Shown here one piece after another: positions 7,996 to 17,434 of a stretch of 64,000 bases of DNA. Position 1 is the stretch's first letter. Each line of letters begins with the position of its first letter. The stretch is from Zobellella iuensis (GTDB taxonomy: Bacteria > Pseudomonadota > Gammaproteobacteria > Enterobacterales > Aeromonadaceae). Below the pieces are notes generated by a model. The model saw only the letters and a program-made list of their open reading frames with translations, had not been told where the DNA came from and ran no database searches. The DNA is taken from the NCBI RefSeq assembly GCF_016746085.1, contig NZ_JAERTZ010000028.1, positions 1-64,000 on the forward strand, written 5' to 3'. A program made the translations under genes and the position numbers.

Positions 7996-8043
7996 AGAAG
8001 TTTAGCCGTGTAACTATAAAGCCATTCGGACGTCTAAACGTCT
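7996..8043 (+). promoter_or_regulatory. MetJ operator array upstream of metE
   Basis: Six consecutive 8-bp units in register. Units 1 (AGAAGTTT), 2 (AGCCGTGT), 5 (GGACGTCT) and 6 (AAACGTCT) resemble the met box AGACGTCT, with units 5 and 6 at 7 and 6 of 8 matches. A probable promoter, TTGTAT at 7988 with AACTAT 18 bases on, is overlapped by the boxes, as expected for repression by MetJ with S-adenosylmethionine. An inverted repeat CTATAAAG/CTTTATAG (8014-8049) frames the strong pair. Confidence 0.75.
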
Positions 8044-8075
8044 TTATAGCCGAAGAGAGCACGGAGATAACAATA

Positions 8076-10364
8076 ATGGCTTTGTCACACAACCTGGGGT
8101 TTCCCCGCATCGGTAACCGCCGCCAACTGAAGTTCGCCCTCGAGTCCTACTGGAAAGGCCAGTCCGACGCCGGCGAACTCGACACCATAGCCCGGCAGAC
8201 CCGCAAGGCGGTACGCCAGTACCAGCAGGGCCTGGATCTGCAGCCGGCGGGCGATTTTTCCTTCTACGACCAGGTGCTGGACACCAGCGCCCTGCTGGGA
8301 GTCATTCCCGCCCGTTTTGGCCAGGACGACAAGGAGCCGGTAAGCCTGGACACCTATTTCCGCGTGGCTCGCGGCCGGGCGCCGACCGGTGAAGACACCT
8401 TCGCCAGCGAGATGACCAAGTGGTTCGACACCAACTACCATTACCTGGTACCGGAAATCACCGCCGATCAGGCCTTCCGTCTGGCCAGCACCAAGCTGTT
8501 CGATGAAGTGCAGGAAGCCAGGGAAGAGGGCATTGCCGTCAAGCCGGTGCTGCTGGGGCCGGTGACCTGGTTGTACCTGGCCAAGGTCAAGGGCGAGGAA
8601 TTCGACCGCCTGAGTCTGCTGCCCCGCCTGCTGGACGCCTACCGGCAGATACTGGCCAAGCTGGCCGCCCAGGGCGTGGAATGGCTGCAGATCGACGAGC
8701 CGCTGCTGGTGCTGGATCTGGCCCCCGAGTGGCAGCAGGCGGTGACCCAAGCCTACGCCGAACTGGCCCAGGCCGAGCTCAAGCTGCTGCTGACCACCTA
8801 CTTCGCCCCCCTGGCCGACAACCTGGCGCTGGTCAGTGCTCTGCCGGTGGCCGGCCTGCACGTGGACGCGGTGCTGGGCGACAGCCTCGACACCATCGCC
8901 GCCGCCTGGCCCCAGGGCAAGGTGCTGTCGGTCGGTATCGTCAACGGCCGCAACGTCTGGGCCAACGATCTGCGCGCCTCGCTGAATAAGCTCAAGCCCC
9001 TGGCCGAGCGCTACGGTGACAAGCTGTGGATAGCGCCCTCTTGTTCGCTGCTACACTCGCCGGTGGATCTGGACTCGGAAGACCAGCTCGATCAGGAGCT
9101 GACATCCTGGCTGGCCTTCGCCGCCCAGAAGGTGCAGGAAGTGATCATCCTGACCCGGGGCATCAACCAGGGCGAGCAAGCCATCGCCGCCGAGCTGGCC
9201 GCCTCCGACGCCAGAGTGGCGTCACGCCAGACCTCCAGGCGCATCCACAACGAGGCGGTCAAGGCGCGGGTGGCGGCCATCAAGGCCGGTGACGACCGGC
9301 GCGGCGCGCCCTACGCGGAGCGGGCCAGGGCGCAGGCGGCCAGGCTGCAACTGCCGCTGTTCCCCACCACCACCATCGGCTCCTTCCCCCAGACCGCCGA
9401 CATCCGTGGCCTGCGCCGGGATCACAAGGCGGGCAGCCTCGACGAGCAGGCCTACGAAGCAGGCATCCAGCAGCATATCCGCCAGGCCATCGACGAACAG
9501 CAAGCCCTGGGACTGGACGTGTTCGTGCACGGCGAGGCCGAGCGCAACGACATGGTGGAATATTTCGGCGAACTGCTGGAAGGCTTTGCCTTCACCCGCT
9601 TCGGCTGGGTGCAGAGCTACGGCTCCCGCTGCGTCAAGCCGCCCATCATCTTCGGTGACGTCTGGCGCGCCAAGCCGATGACCGTGAGCTGGACCCGGTA
9701 CGCCCAGAGCCTGACCGACAAGCCGGTCAAGGGCATGCTCACCGGCCCGGTGACCATTTTGTCCTGGTCCTTCCCGCGGGAAGACGAGAGCGACCTCAAC
9801 TCCGCCTACCAGATAGCCCTGGCCCTGCGTGACGAGGTGGCGGATCTGGAGGCGGCCGGGGTCGGCATCATCCAGATCGACGAGCCGGCGTTCCGCGAAC
9901 TGATGCCGCTGCGCAAGGCACCCCAGGCGGCCTACCTGGCCTGGGCCGAGAAGGCCTTCCGCCTGAGCGCCGCTGTGGTGGAGAACACTACTCAGATCCA
10001 CACCCACATGTGTTATTCTGAGTTCAACGAAATCATCGAATCCATCGCCCGCCTGGATGCGGACGTGATCACCATCGAAACCTCCCGCTCCGACATGGAG
10101 TTGCTGGATGTGTTCCGGGACTTCGCCTATCCCAACGAGATAGGCCCGGGGGTGTACGACATTCACTCACCGCGCATTCCGTCGGTGCAGGAGATGGTCA
10201 AACTGATTGAAAAAGCCGTGGAGCGTCTGCCCAAAGAGCGTATCTGGGTCAACCCCGACTGCGGTCTCAAGACCCGCAACTGGGAGGAAACCCGTGCCGC
10301 CCTGGCCAACATGGTGGCGGCCTCCGAGGCGCTGCGCCGGGCTTACGCCGAGACCCGGGTATAA
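8076..10364 (+). CDS. metE: Cobalamin-independent methionine synthase
   Basis: A 762-residue 5-methyltetrahydropteroyltriglutamate-homocysteine methyltransferase that makes methionine without B12. It has the two-barrel MetE layout. The conserved zinc ligands are visible in the C-terminal barrel: H and C in [11 protein letters not shown] in [10 protein letters not shown] and C in [10 protein letters not shown]. The N-terminal [17 protein letters not shown] is the family signature. The start follows GGAGATAACAATA. The adjacent metF supplies its methyl donor and probably shares its MetJ-controlled promoter. Confidence 0.97.
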   Translation: MALSHNLGFPRIGNRRQLKFALESYWKGQSDAGELDTIARQTRKAVRQYQQGLDLQPAGDFSFYDQVLDTSALLGVIPARFGQDDKEPVSLDTYFRVARGRAPTGEDTFASEMTKWFDTNYHYLVPEITADQAFRLASTKLFDEVQEAREEGIAVKPVLLGPVTWLYLAKVKGEEFDRLSLLPRLLDAYRQILAKLAAQGVEWLQIDEPLLVLDLAPEWQQAVTQAYAELAQAELKLLLTTYFAPLADNLALVSALPVAGLHVDAVLGDSLDTIAAAWPQGKVLSVGIVNGRNVWANDLRASLNKLKPLAERYGDKLWIAPSCSLLHSPVDLDSEDQLDQELTSWLAFAAQKVQEVIILTRGINQGEQAIAAELAASDARVASRQTSRRIHNEAVKARVAAIKAGDDRRGAPYAERARAQAARLQLPLFPTTTIGSFPQTADIRGLRRDHKAGSLDEQAYEAGIQQHIRQAIDEQQALGLDVFVHGEAERNDMVEYFGELLEGFAFTRFGWVQSYGSRCVKPPIIFGDVWRAKPMTVSWTRYAQSLTDKPVKGMLTGPVTILSWSFPREDESDLNSAYQIALALRDEVADLEAAGVGIIQIDEPAFRELMPLRKAPQAAYLAWAEKAFRLSAAVVENTTQIHTHMCYSEFNEIIESIARLDADVITIETSRSDMELLDVFRDFAYPNEIGPGVYDIHSPRIPSVQEMVKLIEKAVERLPKERIWVNPDCGLKTRNWEETRAALANMVAASEALRRAYAETRV

Positions 10365-10391
10365 AGGAATCGTTTTAATTTAAGTTGTTAG

Positions 10392-11297
<906 letters not shown>

Positions 11298-11313
11298 TCA
11301 CCCACCGATGAAC

Positions 11314-11350
11314 AAAGCCCCCGCCGGTTTTTGCCGGCGGGGGCTTTTTA
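11314..11350. terminator. Shared terminator of metF and zntA
   Basis: AAAGCCCCCGCCGG and CCGGCGGGGGCTTT form a very stable stem around a T-rich loop, with A and T tracts outside. It serves two convergent genes. Confidence 0.92.
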
Positions 11351-11361
11351 TTGGTTGTGCC

Positions 11362-13617
11362 TCAGCCGCCCCTGAACCTCAGCAACCGCAGGGCGTTGAG
11401 GGTAACCAGGGCGGTGGCGCCGGTGTCGGCCAGCACCGCCAGCCAGAGTCCGGTGAGGCCGGTCAGGCTGGTGACCAGGAAGATGGCCTTGAGCCCTAGC
11501 GCCAGGGTGACGTTCTGACGAATATTGGCGTGGGTGGCGCGGGACAACCGGATGGCGTCCGCCAGCCCGGTCAGTCGGTTGTGGCCGAGGGCGACGTCGG
11601 CGCTGTCCAGGGCCACGTCGGTGCCCTGGCCCATGGCGATGCCCACGCTGGCCCGGCGCAGGGCCGGGGCGTCGTTGATGCCGTCCCCCACCATGGCCAG
11701 GCTGCGGGTCCGGCCGAGCCGTTCCACTTCCGCCAGCTTGTCCTCCGGTTTCAATCCGGCCCGGTAGCCGATGCCGAGCTCGCCGGCGATGCGAGCCGCC
11801 GCCTGTTCGTGATCCCCGGTCAGCATCAGGCAGTCGACGTTCAGGGCCCGTAGCGCGGCGATGCCGTCTTCGGCATCGTCCCGTAGCCGGTCGTTCAGGG
11901 CGAACAGGGCCAGCACTTTTTGCTCCAGCGCCAGCGCCACCAGGGTATGGCCGCCGGCCCGCAGCGACTCCAGCTCCCGGCGTTGGGCCGGGGTGAGCCA
12001 GGCGTCCGGCAGCCGGGTTGGGCTGCACAGCCGTACCCTTTGCTCCTGCCAGCGGCCTTGGATGCCGGCCCCGGCCAGGGTGCGCTTGTCGTCGACGAGG
12101 GCGGGGGCCAGTTCCTCCGCTTCGGCGGCGGCCACCAGGGCCTTGGCCAGGGGGTGGTGGGAGCCCGCTTCCAGACCGGCGGCCAGGGCCAGGACCTGGC
12201 TGCGATCCGCGGGCGGATAGACCTTCAGCTCGCTCAGGGCCGGCCGGCCCAGGGTCAGGGTGCCGGTCTTGTCGAAGGCCAGGGTGTCGACCCGGCCGAG
12301 CTGCTCCAGGGCGGCACCGCCCTTGATCAGCACCCCCAGGCGGGTGGCGGCGGCGAGGGCCGAGGCCACCGCCGCCGGTGTGCTGATCACCAGGGCGCAG
12401 GGGCAGCCGATCAGCAGCAGCGCCAGGCCCCGGTAGATCCAGGTCTGCCAGTCGGCGCCGAACGCCAGGGGCGGCAGCAGCATCACCAGCAGGGCGGCCA
12501 GCATCATGGCCGGGGTATACCAGCGGCTGAAGCGCTCGATAAAGCGGGCGATGGGTGCCCGGTTGGCCTCGGCCTGCTCCATCAGGTGCAGGATGCGATC
12601 CACGGTGTTGTGGCCCGGCGCCGAGGTCACCTGGAGTTGCACCGGCACGTCCACCACCAGGCTGCCGGCGGCCAGCCGTTCACCCCGGCGGCGTTCCACC
12701 GGCAGCGACTCGCCGGTGACGGCGCTCTCGTCGAAGGCGGCGAGCGGGGTCAGCAGCTGGCCGTCCGCCGGCAGCCGCCCCCCCGGGTGCACCTCGATGC
12801 GATCCCCCGGCGCCAGTTCGGCGGCGTCCACTTCCACCGGACCATCGGCGGTGAGCCGCCGGGCCTGTTCCGGCACCAGGGCCATCAGCGCCTTCACCCC
12901 CTTGCGGGCCCGGCTGGCGGCCAGGCTCTCCAGTTTTTCTCCCACCATAAACAACAGCAGCACCATGGCCGCCTCGGCGGTCTCACCCAGGAAGAGAGCA
13001 CCGGTGGCGGCCACCGTCATCAGGGTCTCGATGGAGAAGGGGGAGCCGCTGCGGGCCAGGCGCCAGGCCTGGCGGGCGATGGGCACCAGCCCCCAGAGGG
13101 TGGCCAGAGTAAAGAGCGCCTGACCCAGCGCCGGCGCCAGCAGGCCGGCCAGGGCCGCGGCCAGCATCAATGCCAGCAGGGTCAGGATGTCCAGCTGGCT
13201 GCGCCACCAGGGAGTCGGAGTCGGGAGGGGGGCCTTGGATTCCGTCAGGGGGGTAAAGCCGGCGGCGGTGATGGCTTGCTCCACGGTGGCGGGGGCGGCC
13301 TCCGGGGCCAGCCGCACCTGCAATCGCTCGGTGGCGAAGCGCACCTCGGCGCTCAGCACCCCGGGCAGGCGGCGCACCGCGGTTTCTATCTTGGCGGCGC
13401 AGCTGGGGCAGTCCATACCGCCGATGCGCCAGTGATGGGTACTTTCCCGCCTGTCGTCCTCCTCGTCGGGTGGCGGGCCGTCCGGCCCTTGTGCAGTCTC
13501 GGCGGCGGCCGGGACCGCGCCGCAGGGGGCCGGTTCGCTACGGGGGGCGCAGCCCGCATCGTGGCGATGTCCGGCGGCATTTTCCTTGGAATGATGGTGG
13601 TGACAGCAGTGTCCCAT
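11362..13617 (-). CDS. zntA: Zn/Cd/Pb-translocating P1B-type ATPase
   Basis: A 751-residue heavy-metal export ATPase. The N terminus is rich in His and Cys (GHCCHHHH, GHRHDAGC), followed by a heavy-metal-associated domain with GMDCPSC at 67-73. The membrane CPC motif is at 405-407, the phosphorylation site DKTGT starts at D449, and MVGDGINDAPAL lies in the C-terminal half. CPC plus the acidic/His-rich N terminus points to Zn, Cd or Pb rather than copper, and a ZntR-type promoter lies upstream. The start at 13617 is preceded by AGGAG; the longer frame to 13650 lacks this. Confidence 0.92.
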   Translation of the reverse strand: MGHCCHHHHSKENAAGHRHDAGCAPRSEPAPCGAVPAAAETAQGPDGPPPDEEDDRRESTHHWRIGGMDCPSCAAKIETAVRRLPGVLSAEVRFATERLQVRLAPEAAPATVEQAITAAGFTPLTESKAPLPTPTPWWRSQLDILTLLALMLAAALAGLLAPALGQALFTLATLWGLVPIARQAWRLARSGSPFSIETLMTVAATGALFLGETAEAAMVLLLFMVGEKLESLAASRARKGVKALMALVPEQARRLTADGPVEVDAAELAPGDRIEVHPGGRLPADGQLLTPLAAFDESAVTGESLPVERRRGERLAAGSLVVDVPVQLQVTSAPGHNTVDRILHLMEQAEANRAPIARFIERFSRWYTPAMMLAALLVMLLPPLAFGADWQTWIYRGLALLLIGCPCALVISTPAAVASALAAATRLGVLIKGGAALEQLGRVDTLAFDKTGTLTLGRPALSELKVYPPADRSQVLALAAGLEAGSHHPLAKALVAAAEAEELAPALVDDKRTLAGAGIQGRWQEQRVRLCSPTRLPDAWLTPAQRRELESLRAGGHTLVALALEQKVLALFALNDRLRDDAEDGIAALRALNVDCLMLTGDHEQAAARIAGELGIGYRAGLKPEDKLAEVERLGRTRSLAMVGDGINDAPALRRASVGIAMGQGTDVALDSADVALGHNRLTGLADAIRLSRATHANIRQNVTLALGLKAIFLVTSLTGLTGLWLAVLADTGATALVTLNALRLLRFRGG

Positions 13618-13948
13618 GGTGATCTCCTGATGGTGGCTTTTACCCGTCATGCGGTTCAGTCAAGGCGTCTCGGGGCAGGCCGCCGCCACGCCAACACGCA
13701 GCAGAAAGTGTCGCCCTCACTTCTTGCCTGCTGCGAACTTCCCCCGGAAGTTCGGTCAGGCAAAAAGCTCGGGACTAGCGAGCAAGCTCGCCCCTGTATG
13801 CTCGGCGATGGCAATAAAGGGAAACCACCGTATCATCGCTTCGCGATGCTGGCGGCGGTGCTAGGCGCTTCGCGCCCCCTGCCATCGACGGTTGGCTTAG
13901 GCGGTGGCCAGCCCCTCTTGGCAGACAAGCACCGGGCTTTTACCCGAA
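13618..13948 (-). repeat. Hairpin-rich, REP-like zntA leader
   Basis: No gene in this 331-base stretch, which separates the ZntR-type promoter from zntA. It contains several perfect short hairpins: CGAACTTCC/GGAAGTTCG near 13737-13757, GCGAGC/GCTCGC near 13781-13794, ATCG/CGAT near 13834-13846 and GGCGC/GCGCC near 13864-13876. GGGGCGAGCTTGCTCGC on the minus strand looks like cores of pseudomonad REP sequences. A second possible -35 (TTGACT, 13658-13663 minus) lies closer to the gene. Confidence 0.5.
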
Positions 13949-13979
13949 GTTTAAACCCTGGAGATACCTCCAGAGTCAA
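13949..13979 (-). promoter_or_regulatory. ZntR-type (MerR-family) promoter of zntA
   Basis: On the minus strand: -35 TTGACT (13974-13979), a 19-base spacer holding the palindrome CTGGAGGTATCTCCAG, and -10 TTAAAC (13949-13954). The overlong 19-base spacer with a dyad inside is the hallmark of MerR-family activated promoters, and the sequence is close to the E. coli zntA promoter (TTGACTCTGGAG...CTCCAGAGT). It overlaps the last codons of argP. Confidence 0.85.
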
Positions 13980-14874
13980 TAGCCGGCAGTACGGCGCGGG
14001 CATGGTCGATCAGCCGGCGCGACAGCAGCTTGTGCACCCCCCGCTCCAGCAGCCAGCGGTGCCAGTACAGGGGCTGGATCAGGCGGCCTTGCGGGTGCAG
14101 TTCGAGCAGCCGAGCGGCCGCCAGATCCTCGGCGATCATCAGCCGGGGGATCAGGCAGTAGGCGGCACCGGCCCGGGCGATGGCCACGAAGGCCTCGGAA
14201 GAGCGCACCGCGTGGCAGGGATAGCTGCCGGCGGTCAGGCCGAAGTGGCGCGCTATATAGCGCTCGTGCATGTCGTCCCTCTGGTCGAAGGCCACCGCCG
14301 GCGCCCGGCGCAGGGCGTCCTGGGTCAGGCCGTCGGCAAAGTAGCGCGCCCGGAAGCCGGGGGTGGCCACCAGCAGGTAGTCCATCTGGCCCAGGGGATC
14401 GCAGCGGCAGCCGGGCAGGGGGTCGGCACTGATGCTGATGGCGCCGAAGGCTTCACCGCTCCTGAGCCGGTCCAGGGTGCGGGACTCGTCCTCGATCAGC
14501 AGGTTGAGCTCGATGGGATGGCCGTGCAACAGGGGAGTGAGCGCCGGGATCAGCCAGGTGGCCAGGCTGTCGGCGTTGGTGGCGATGGTCACCCCCAGGG
14601 GTTTTTGCGGTGCGTCCGGCAGCAGATCCGCCATTACGGCGCTTTCCAGCTGGCTGACCTGGCGGTAATGGGCCAGCAGCCGGCGGCCCGCTTCGGTGGG
14701 GCGCGGCGGTTGGCCGCGCACCAGCAGGGGCTGGGCCAGGCGCTGCTCCAGCTGCTTGATGCGCTGGGATACCGCCGACTGGGTCAGGTGCAGCTGGCGC
14801 GCGGCACCCTCGAAGCTTTGTTCGCTCACCACCTGGTCGAGGGCGGCCAGCAGTTTATAGTCCAGTGTGTTCAT
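13951..14874 (-). CDS. argP: LysR-family regulator ArgP
   Basis: A 307-residue homologue of E. coli ArgP (IciA), which activates argO in response to arginine and is antagonised by lysine. The HTH region reads LDQVVSEQSFEGAARQLHLTQSAVSQRIKQLE, and blocks such as LIEDESRTLDRL and AVAFDQRDDMHE are typical. It is divergent from argO, its known target, across about 97 bases. The C terminus runs about ten residues past the E. coli protein; its last codons (DSGGISRV) coincide with the ZntR-type operator of zntA, so the extension may exist because the DNA is shared. Confidence 0.92.
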   Translation of the reverse strand: MNTLDYKLLAALDQVVSEQSFEGAARQLHLTQSAVSQRIKQLEQRLAQPLLVRGQPPRPTEAGRRLLAHYRQVSQLESAVMADLLPDAPQKPLGVTIATNADSLATWLIPALTPLLHGHPIELNLLIEDESRTLDRLRSGEAFGAISISADPLPGCRCDPLGQMDYLLVATPGFRARYFADGLTQDALRRAPAVAFDQRDDMHERYIARHFGLTAGSYPCHAVRSSEAFVAIARAGAAYCLIPRLMIAEDLAAARLLELHPQGRLIQPLYWHRWLLERGVHKLLSRRLIDHARAVLPAIDSGGISRV

Positions 14875-14971
14875 TAAATTTTCTTATCAGGCTCAATTTT
14901 TATTAGTTTTACTTAATTCTAGGGGCGCTCTAGTCTGGCCGCCAGTCGGTAAAGCGAAACGGAGCGAGATC

Positions 14972-15601
14972 ATGTACTGGTTACCCTGGATACAAGGCTT
15001 CACCCTGGGGGCGGGGTTGATCATTCCCATCGGCGCGCAGAACGCCTTCGTGCTCAATCAGGGCATACGGCGCCAGCACCACCTGCTGGTGGCGGCCATC
15101 TGCGGCCTGTTCGACGTGCTGCTGATAAGCCTGGGGGTGTTCGGCGGCGGTGCCGCCCTGCAGGCCCACGGCCTGCTGTACTGGGGCATCAGCCTGGCGG
15201 GCATGGCCTTTTTGCTGTTGTACGGCGCCCATTGCTGGCGCCGGGTGTTCCGCCACGGGCAGCAACTGGCGCTGGATGGCCGGGAGCGGGGGCTGAGGGC
15301 GGTGCTTATCGGCGTGCTGGCGGTGACCCTGCTCAATCCCCAGGTCTATATCGAGACGGTGATGATACTGGGATCTGTGGGCGGGGGCTTCGCCGAGGAG
15401 CACAAGTGGGCCTTCGCCCTGGGTTGCATCAGCGCTTCGCTGATCTGGTTCTTCACCCTGGCGTTGGCGGCGGCGCGGATGAGCACCTGGCTCGGCCGGC
15501 CTGTGGTGCAGAAGGTGATGGACGCCGCCATCGGCACCCTGATGTGGCTGCTGGCCGGCAAGTTGGCGCTGGGGTTGATGGCCGCCGGGGCGCCGCTATA
15601 A
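14972..15601 (+). CDS. argO: Arginine exporter ArgO (LysE family)
   Basis: A 209-residue LysE/RhtB-type inner-membrane exporter with about six transmembrane helices. Conserved features are GFTLGAGLIIPIGAQNAFVLNQGIRR at the N terminus and LAVTLLNPQVYIETVMILGSVG in the middle. The family exports L-arginine and its toxic analogues. The start at 14972 follows GGAGCGAG; the longer frame from 14867 would overlap argP. It is convergent with the next gene, overlapping it by 6 bases. Confidence 0.92.
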   Translation: MYWLPWIQGFTLGAGLIIPIGAQNAFVLNQGIRRQHHLLVAAICGLFDVLLISLGVFGGGAALQAHGLLYWGISLAGMAFLLLYGAHCWRRVFRHGQQLALDGRERGLRAVLIGVLAVTLLNPQVYIETVMILGSVGGGFAEEHKWAFALGCISASLIWFFTLALAAARMSTWLGRPVVQKVMDAAIGTLMWLLAGKLALGLMAAGAPL

Positions 15602-17353
15602 CAACTCCGCCAGCCGGGTTTGTTGCGCCAGCCGGGCCCGGTGGATATCCAGGGTGAGCTGTTCCACCAGGGTATCCACCTCGGCCGGGGCCATAAAGCC
15701 CTGGCTGAAGCCGGGGCTGACCGGATCCAGGTGGCGGCGGGACGCCAGCACCAGGTGGGCGATCAGCTCCCGCACCGGCTCTATGCCCACCGCCACCCGG
15801 ATGCTGGTGGAGTGGATACCGGCGGCGGCCAGGGCGGCCGCGTCCAGTTCCGAGTGGGAGGTCAGGGCCGGGCAGAGTACCAGGGTGTTGGTCTGGCCCA
15901 GGCTCACCATATGGCCGAAGGCCGGCTCCAGGGCGTCGAAGAAGCGCACGAAGGCGTCCCGGGGCAGGCTGGCGCCTTCCAGATCGAAGGTGAACAGGGG
16001 GCAGGGCAGGCCATACCGGAGCAGGCGCTGGCGCAGGGGCGCGTTGGGGTGCTGGTCCAGGGCGTGGGAGACGACCCGAAGATCCGGGTGGGCGGCGAGA
16101 AAGCGGGCCAGCACCAGGGTGTTGATGCCCTTGGCCAGCATGCGCAGCTCCAGGGTCTTGAGCCCGGTCAGCACCTCGTAGGCCTTGTCCGCATCGAGGA
16201 AGGCGCCCTTGATGTAGTAGCACTGCCAGAACAGGGTCTGCTGCCAGCCCGGCTCGCCCTTGGGCAGGAACATCAGCGGCTGGGGGCCGATGACGGCGCC
16301 GGCGGTGGTGCTGCCGGTGCCGGCCATGTCCTTGGTGCAGGAGTGCACCACGAAGTCGGGGCGCTCCGCCGACTCCGCCTGCTGCAGGGGGCGGAACAGC
16401 ACCGGGGTGGCCAGGGTGGCGTCCAGCATCACCTGGGCGCCGGCCTGGTGGGCCAGGCGGCAGATACCGGGCACGTCCAGCACCAGGCCGTGGGGGTTGC
16501 AGGGCGACTCCAGATACACGCGCAACCGGGCTCCCGCCGCCAGCGCCTCGTGGTGCTCCGCCCGCACCCGGTCGAGGGCCTGGCGGAAATCCCGGGCCTC
16601 GGTACCGTCGATCCATTCCAGCCGGATGCCGAGCTTCTCCGGCCGGGCGTAGTAGTCCTGCAGCAACTGGTGCACGCCGCCGTAGAGGTTGCGGCTGGCC
16701 AGCAGGATGTCGCCCCGCTCCAGCAGGGTGCCGAGCAGGGCGTCGATGGCCGCCATGCCGGAGTTGAAGGTCAGGGCCAGGTAGTCGGCGCTGTCGGGGC
16801 CGGCCTCCAGCTCCACCAGGGTGTTGGCCAGGGCCAGGGCGGTGGGGTTGAGCAGCCGGCTGTAGATGGGGTGGGTGCTCTCCCGGCCGTGGAAGGCGTC
16901 GTCTATCCATTCGGTGCAGGCGTAGACATAGGTGGCGGTGCGCACTATGGGCGGGTTGGCGCCGAACAGCATGGGCACCCGGTCGAACAGGGGGTAGGCG
17001 CCCTTGGCCAGGCGGGAGGCCTGCTCCAGCCCTAGGCCGCGCCACTGGGCGCGGAAGGGCGCCTGCAGGTTGTCCAGCACCTTGGCCAGCTGGAAGGCGA
17101 GGAACTTCTTGGCGTTGAAGCGGCTGATGCGCTCCTCCGCCGGCAGGCTGTCCAGGCTGTCCCGGGTCGTCTGCCAGAGGGCGTGGATGTCCTGGTTGGT
17201 ACGATAGAGGTTGAGCGCCGCCCCGGCCAGATGCCGGCCGAAGGGGCTGGCGGGATCGATGCCGAAGTGGCGCAACTGCTCCCGGACCAGGGCGTCTTCG
17301 TTGTCGCCCTGGTGGCTGTGGCGCAGGGGCGAGAGTTCCGGATTGACATCCAT
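15596..17353 (-). CDS. Cys/Met-metabolism PLP enzyme with long N-terminal domain
   Basis: A 585-residue fold-type I PLP enzyme of the cystathionine gamma-synthase group. Canonical elements are present: YSRLLNPT, FNSGMAAIDALL, SRNLYGGVHQLL, the PLP-phosphate region D in LDATLATPVLF, the Schiff-base lysine in HSCTKDMAGTGSTTAG and IRVAVGIEPVRELI at the C terminus. Relatives are about 380-430 residues, so roughly 140 N-terminal residues (with Ala-, Leu- and Arg-rich helices, FNAKKFLAFQLAKVLDNLQAPFRAQW) are extra. A lyase or sulfhydrylase is likely, but the substrate is unknown. Not obviously cotranscribed with its neighbours. Confidence 0.75.
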   Translation of the reverse strand: MDVNPELSPLRHSHQGDNEDALVREQLRHFGIDPASPFGRHLAGAALNLYRTNQDIHALWQTTRDSLDSLPAEERISRFNAKKFLAFQLAKVLDNLQAPFRAQWRGLGLEQASRLAKGAYPLFDRVPMLFGANPPIVRTATYVYACTEWIDDAFHGRESTHPIYSRLLNPTALALANTLVELEAGPDSADYLALTFNSGMAAIDALLGTLLERGDILLASRNLYGGVHQLLQDYYARPEKLGIRLEWIDGTEARDFRQALDRVRAEHHEALAAGARLRVYLESPCNPHGLVLDVPGICRLAHQAGAQVMLDATLATPVLFRPLQQAESAERPDFVVHSCTKDMAGTGSTTAGAVIGPQPLMFLPKGEPGWQQTLFWQCYYIKGAFLDADKAYEVLTGLKTLELRMLAKGINTLVLARFLAAHPDLRVVSHALDQHPNAPLRQRLLRYGLPCPLFTFDLEGASLPRDAFVRFFDALEPAFGHMVSLGQTNTLVLCPALTSHSELDAAALAAAGIHSTSIRVAVGIEPVRELIAHLVLASRRHLDPVSPGFSQGFMAPAEVDTLVEQLTLDIHRARLAQQTRLAELL

Positions 17354-17434
17354 GTAGGCTCCTTGACGAGGGCGGGACCAGCAAGGTTAAGCATAGGTGA
17401 AGAACGCCGGGCCGCACCTGGCGGCGGCCGAGAG

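Noticed and set aside
11920..14877. A 985-codon plus-strand frame opposite zntA and argP
   Set aside because: Gln/Gly/His-rich shadow of GC-rich minus-strand genes; no ribosome site and no recognisable domain.
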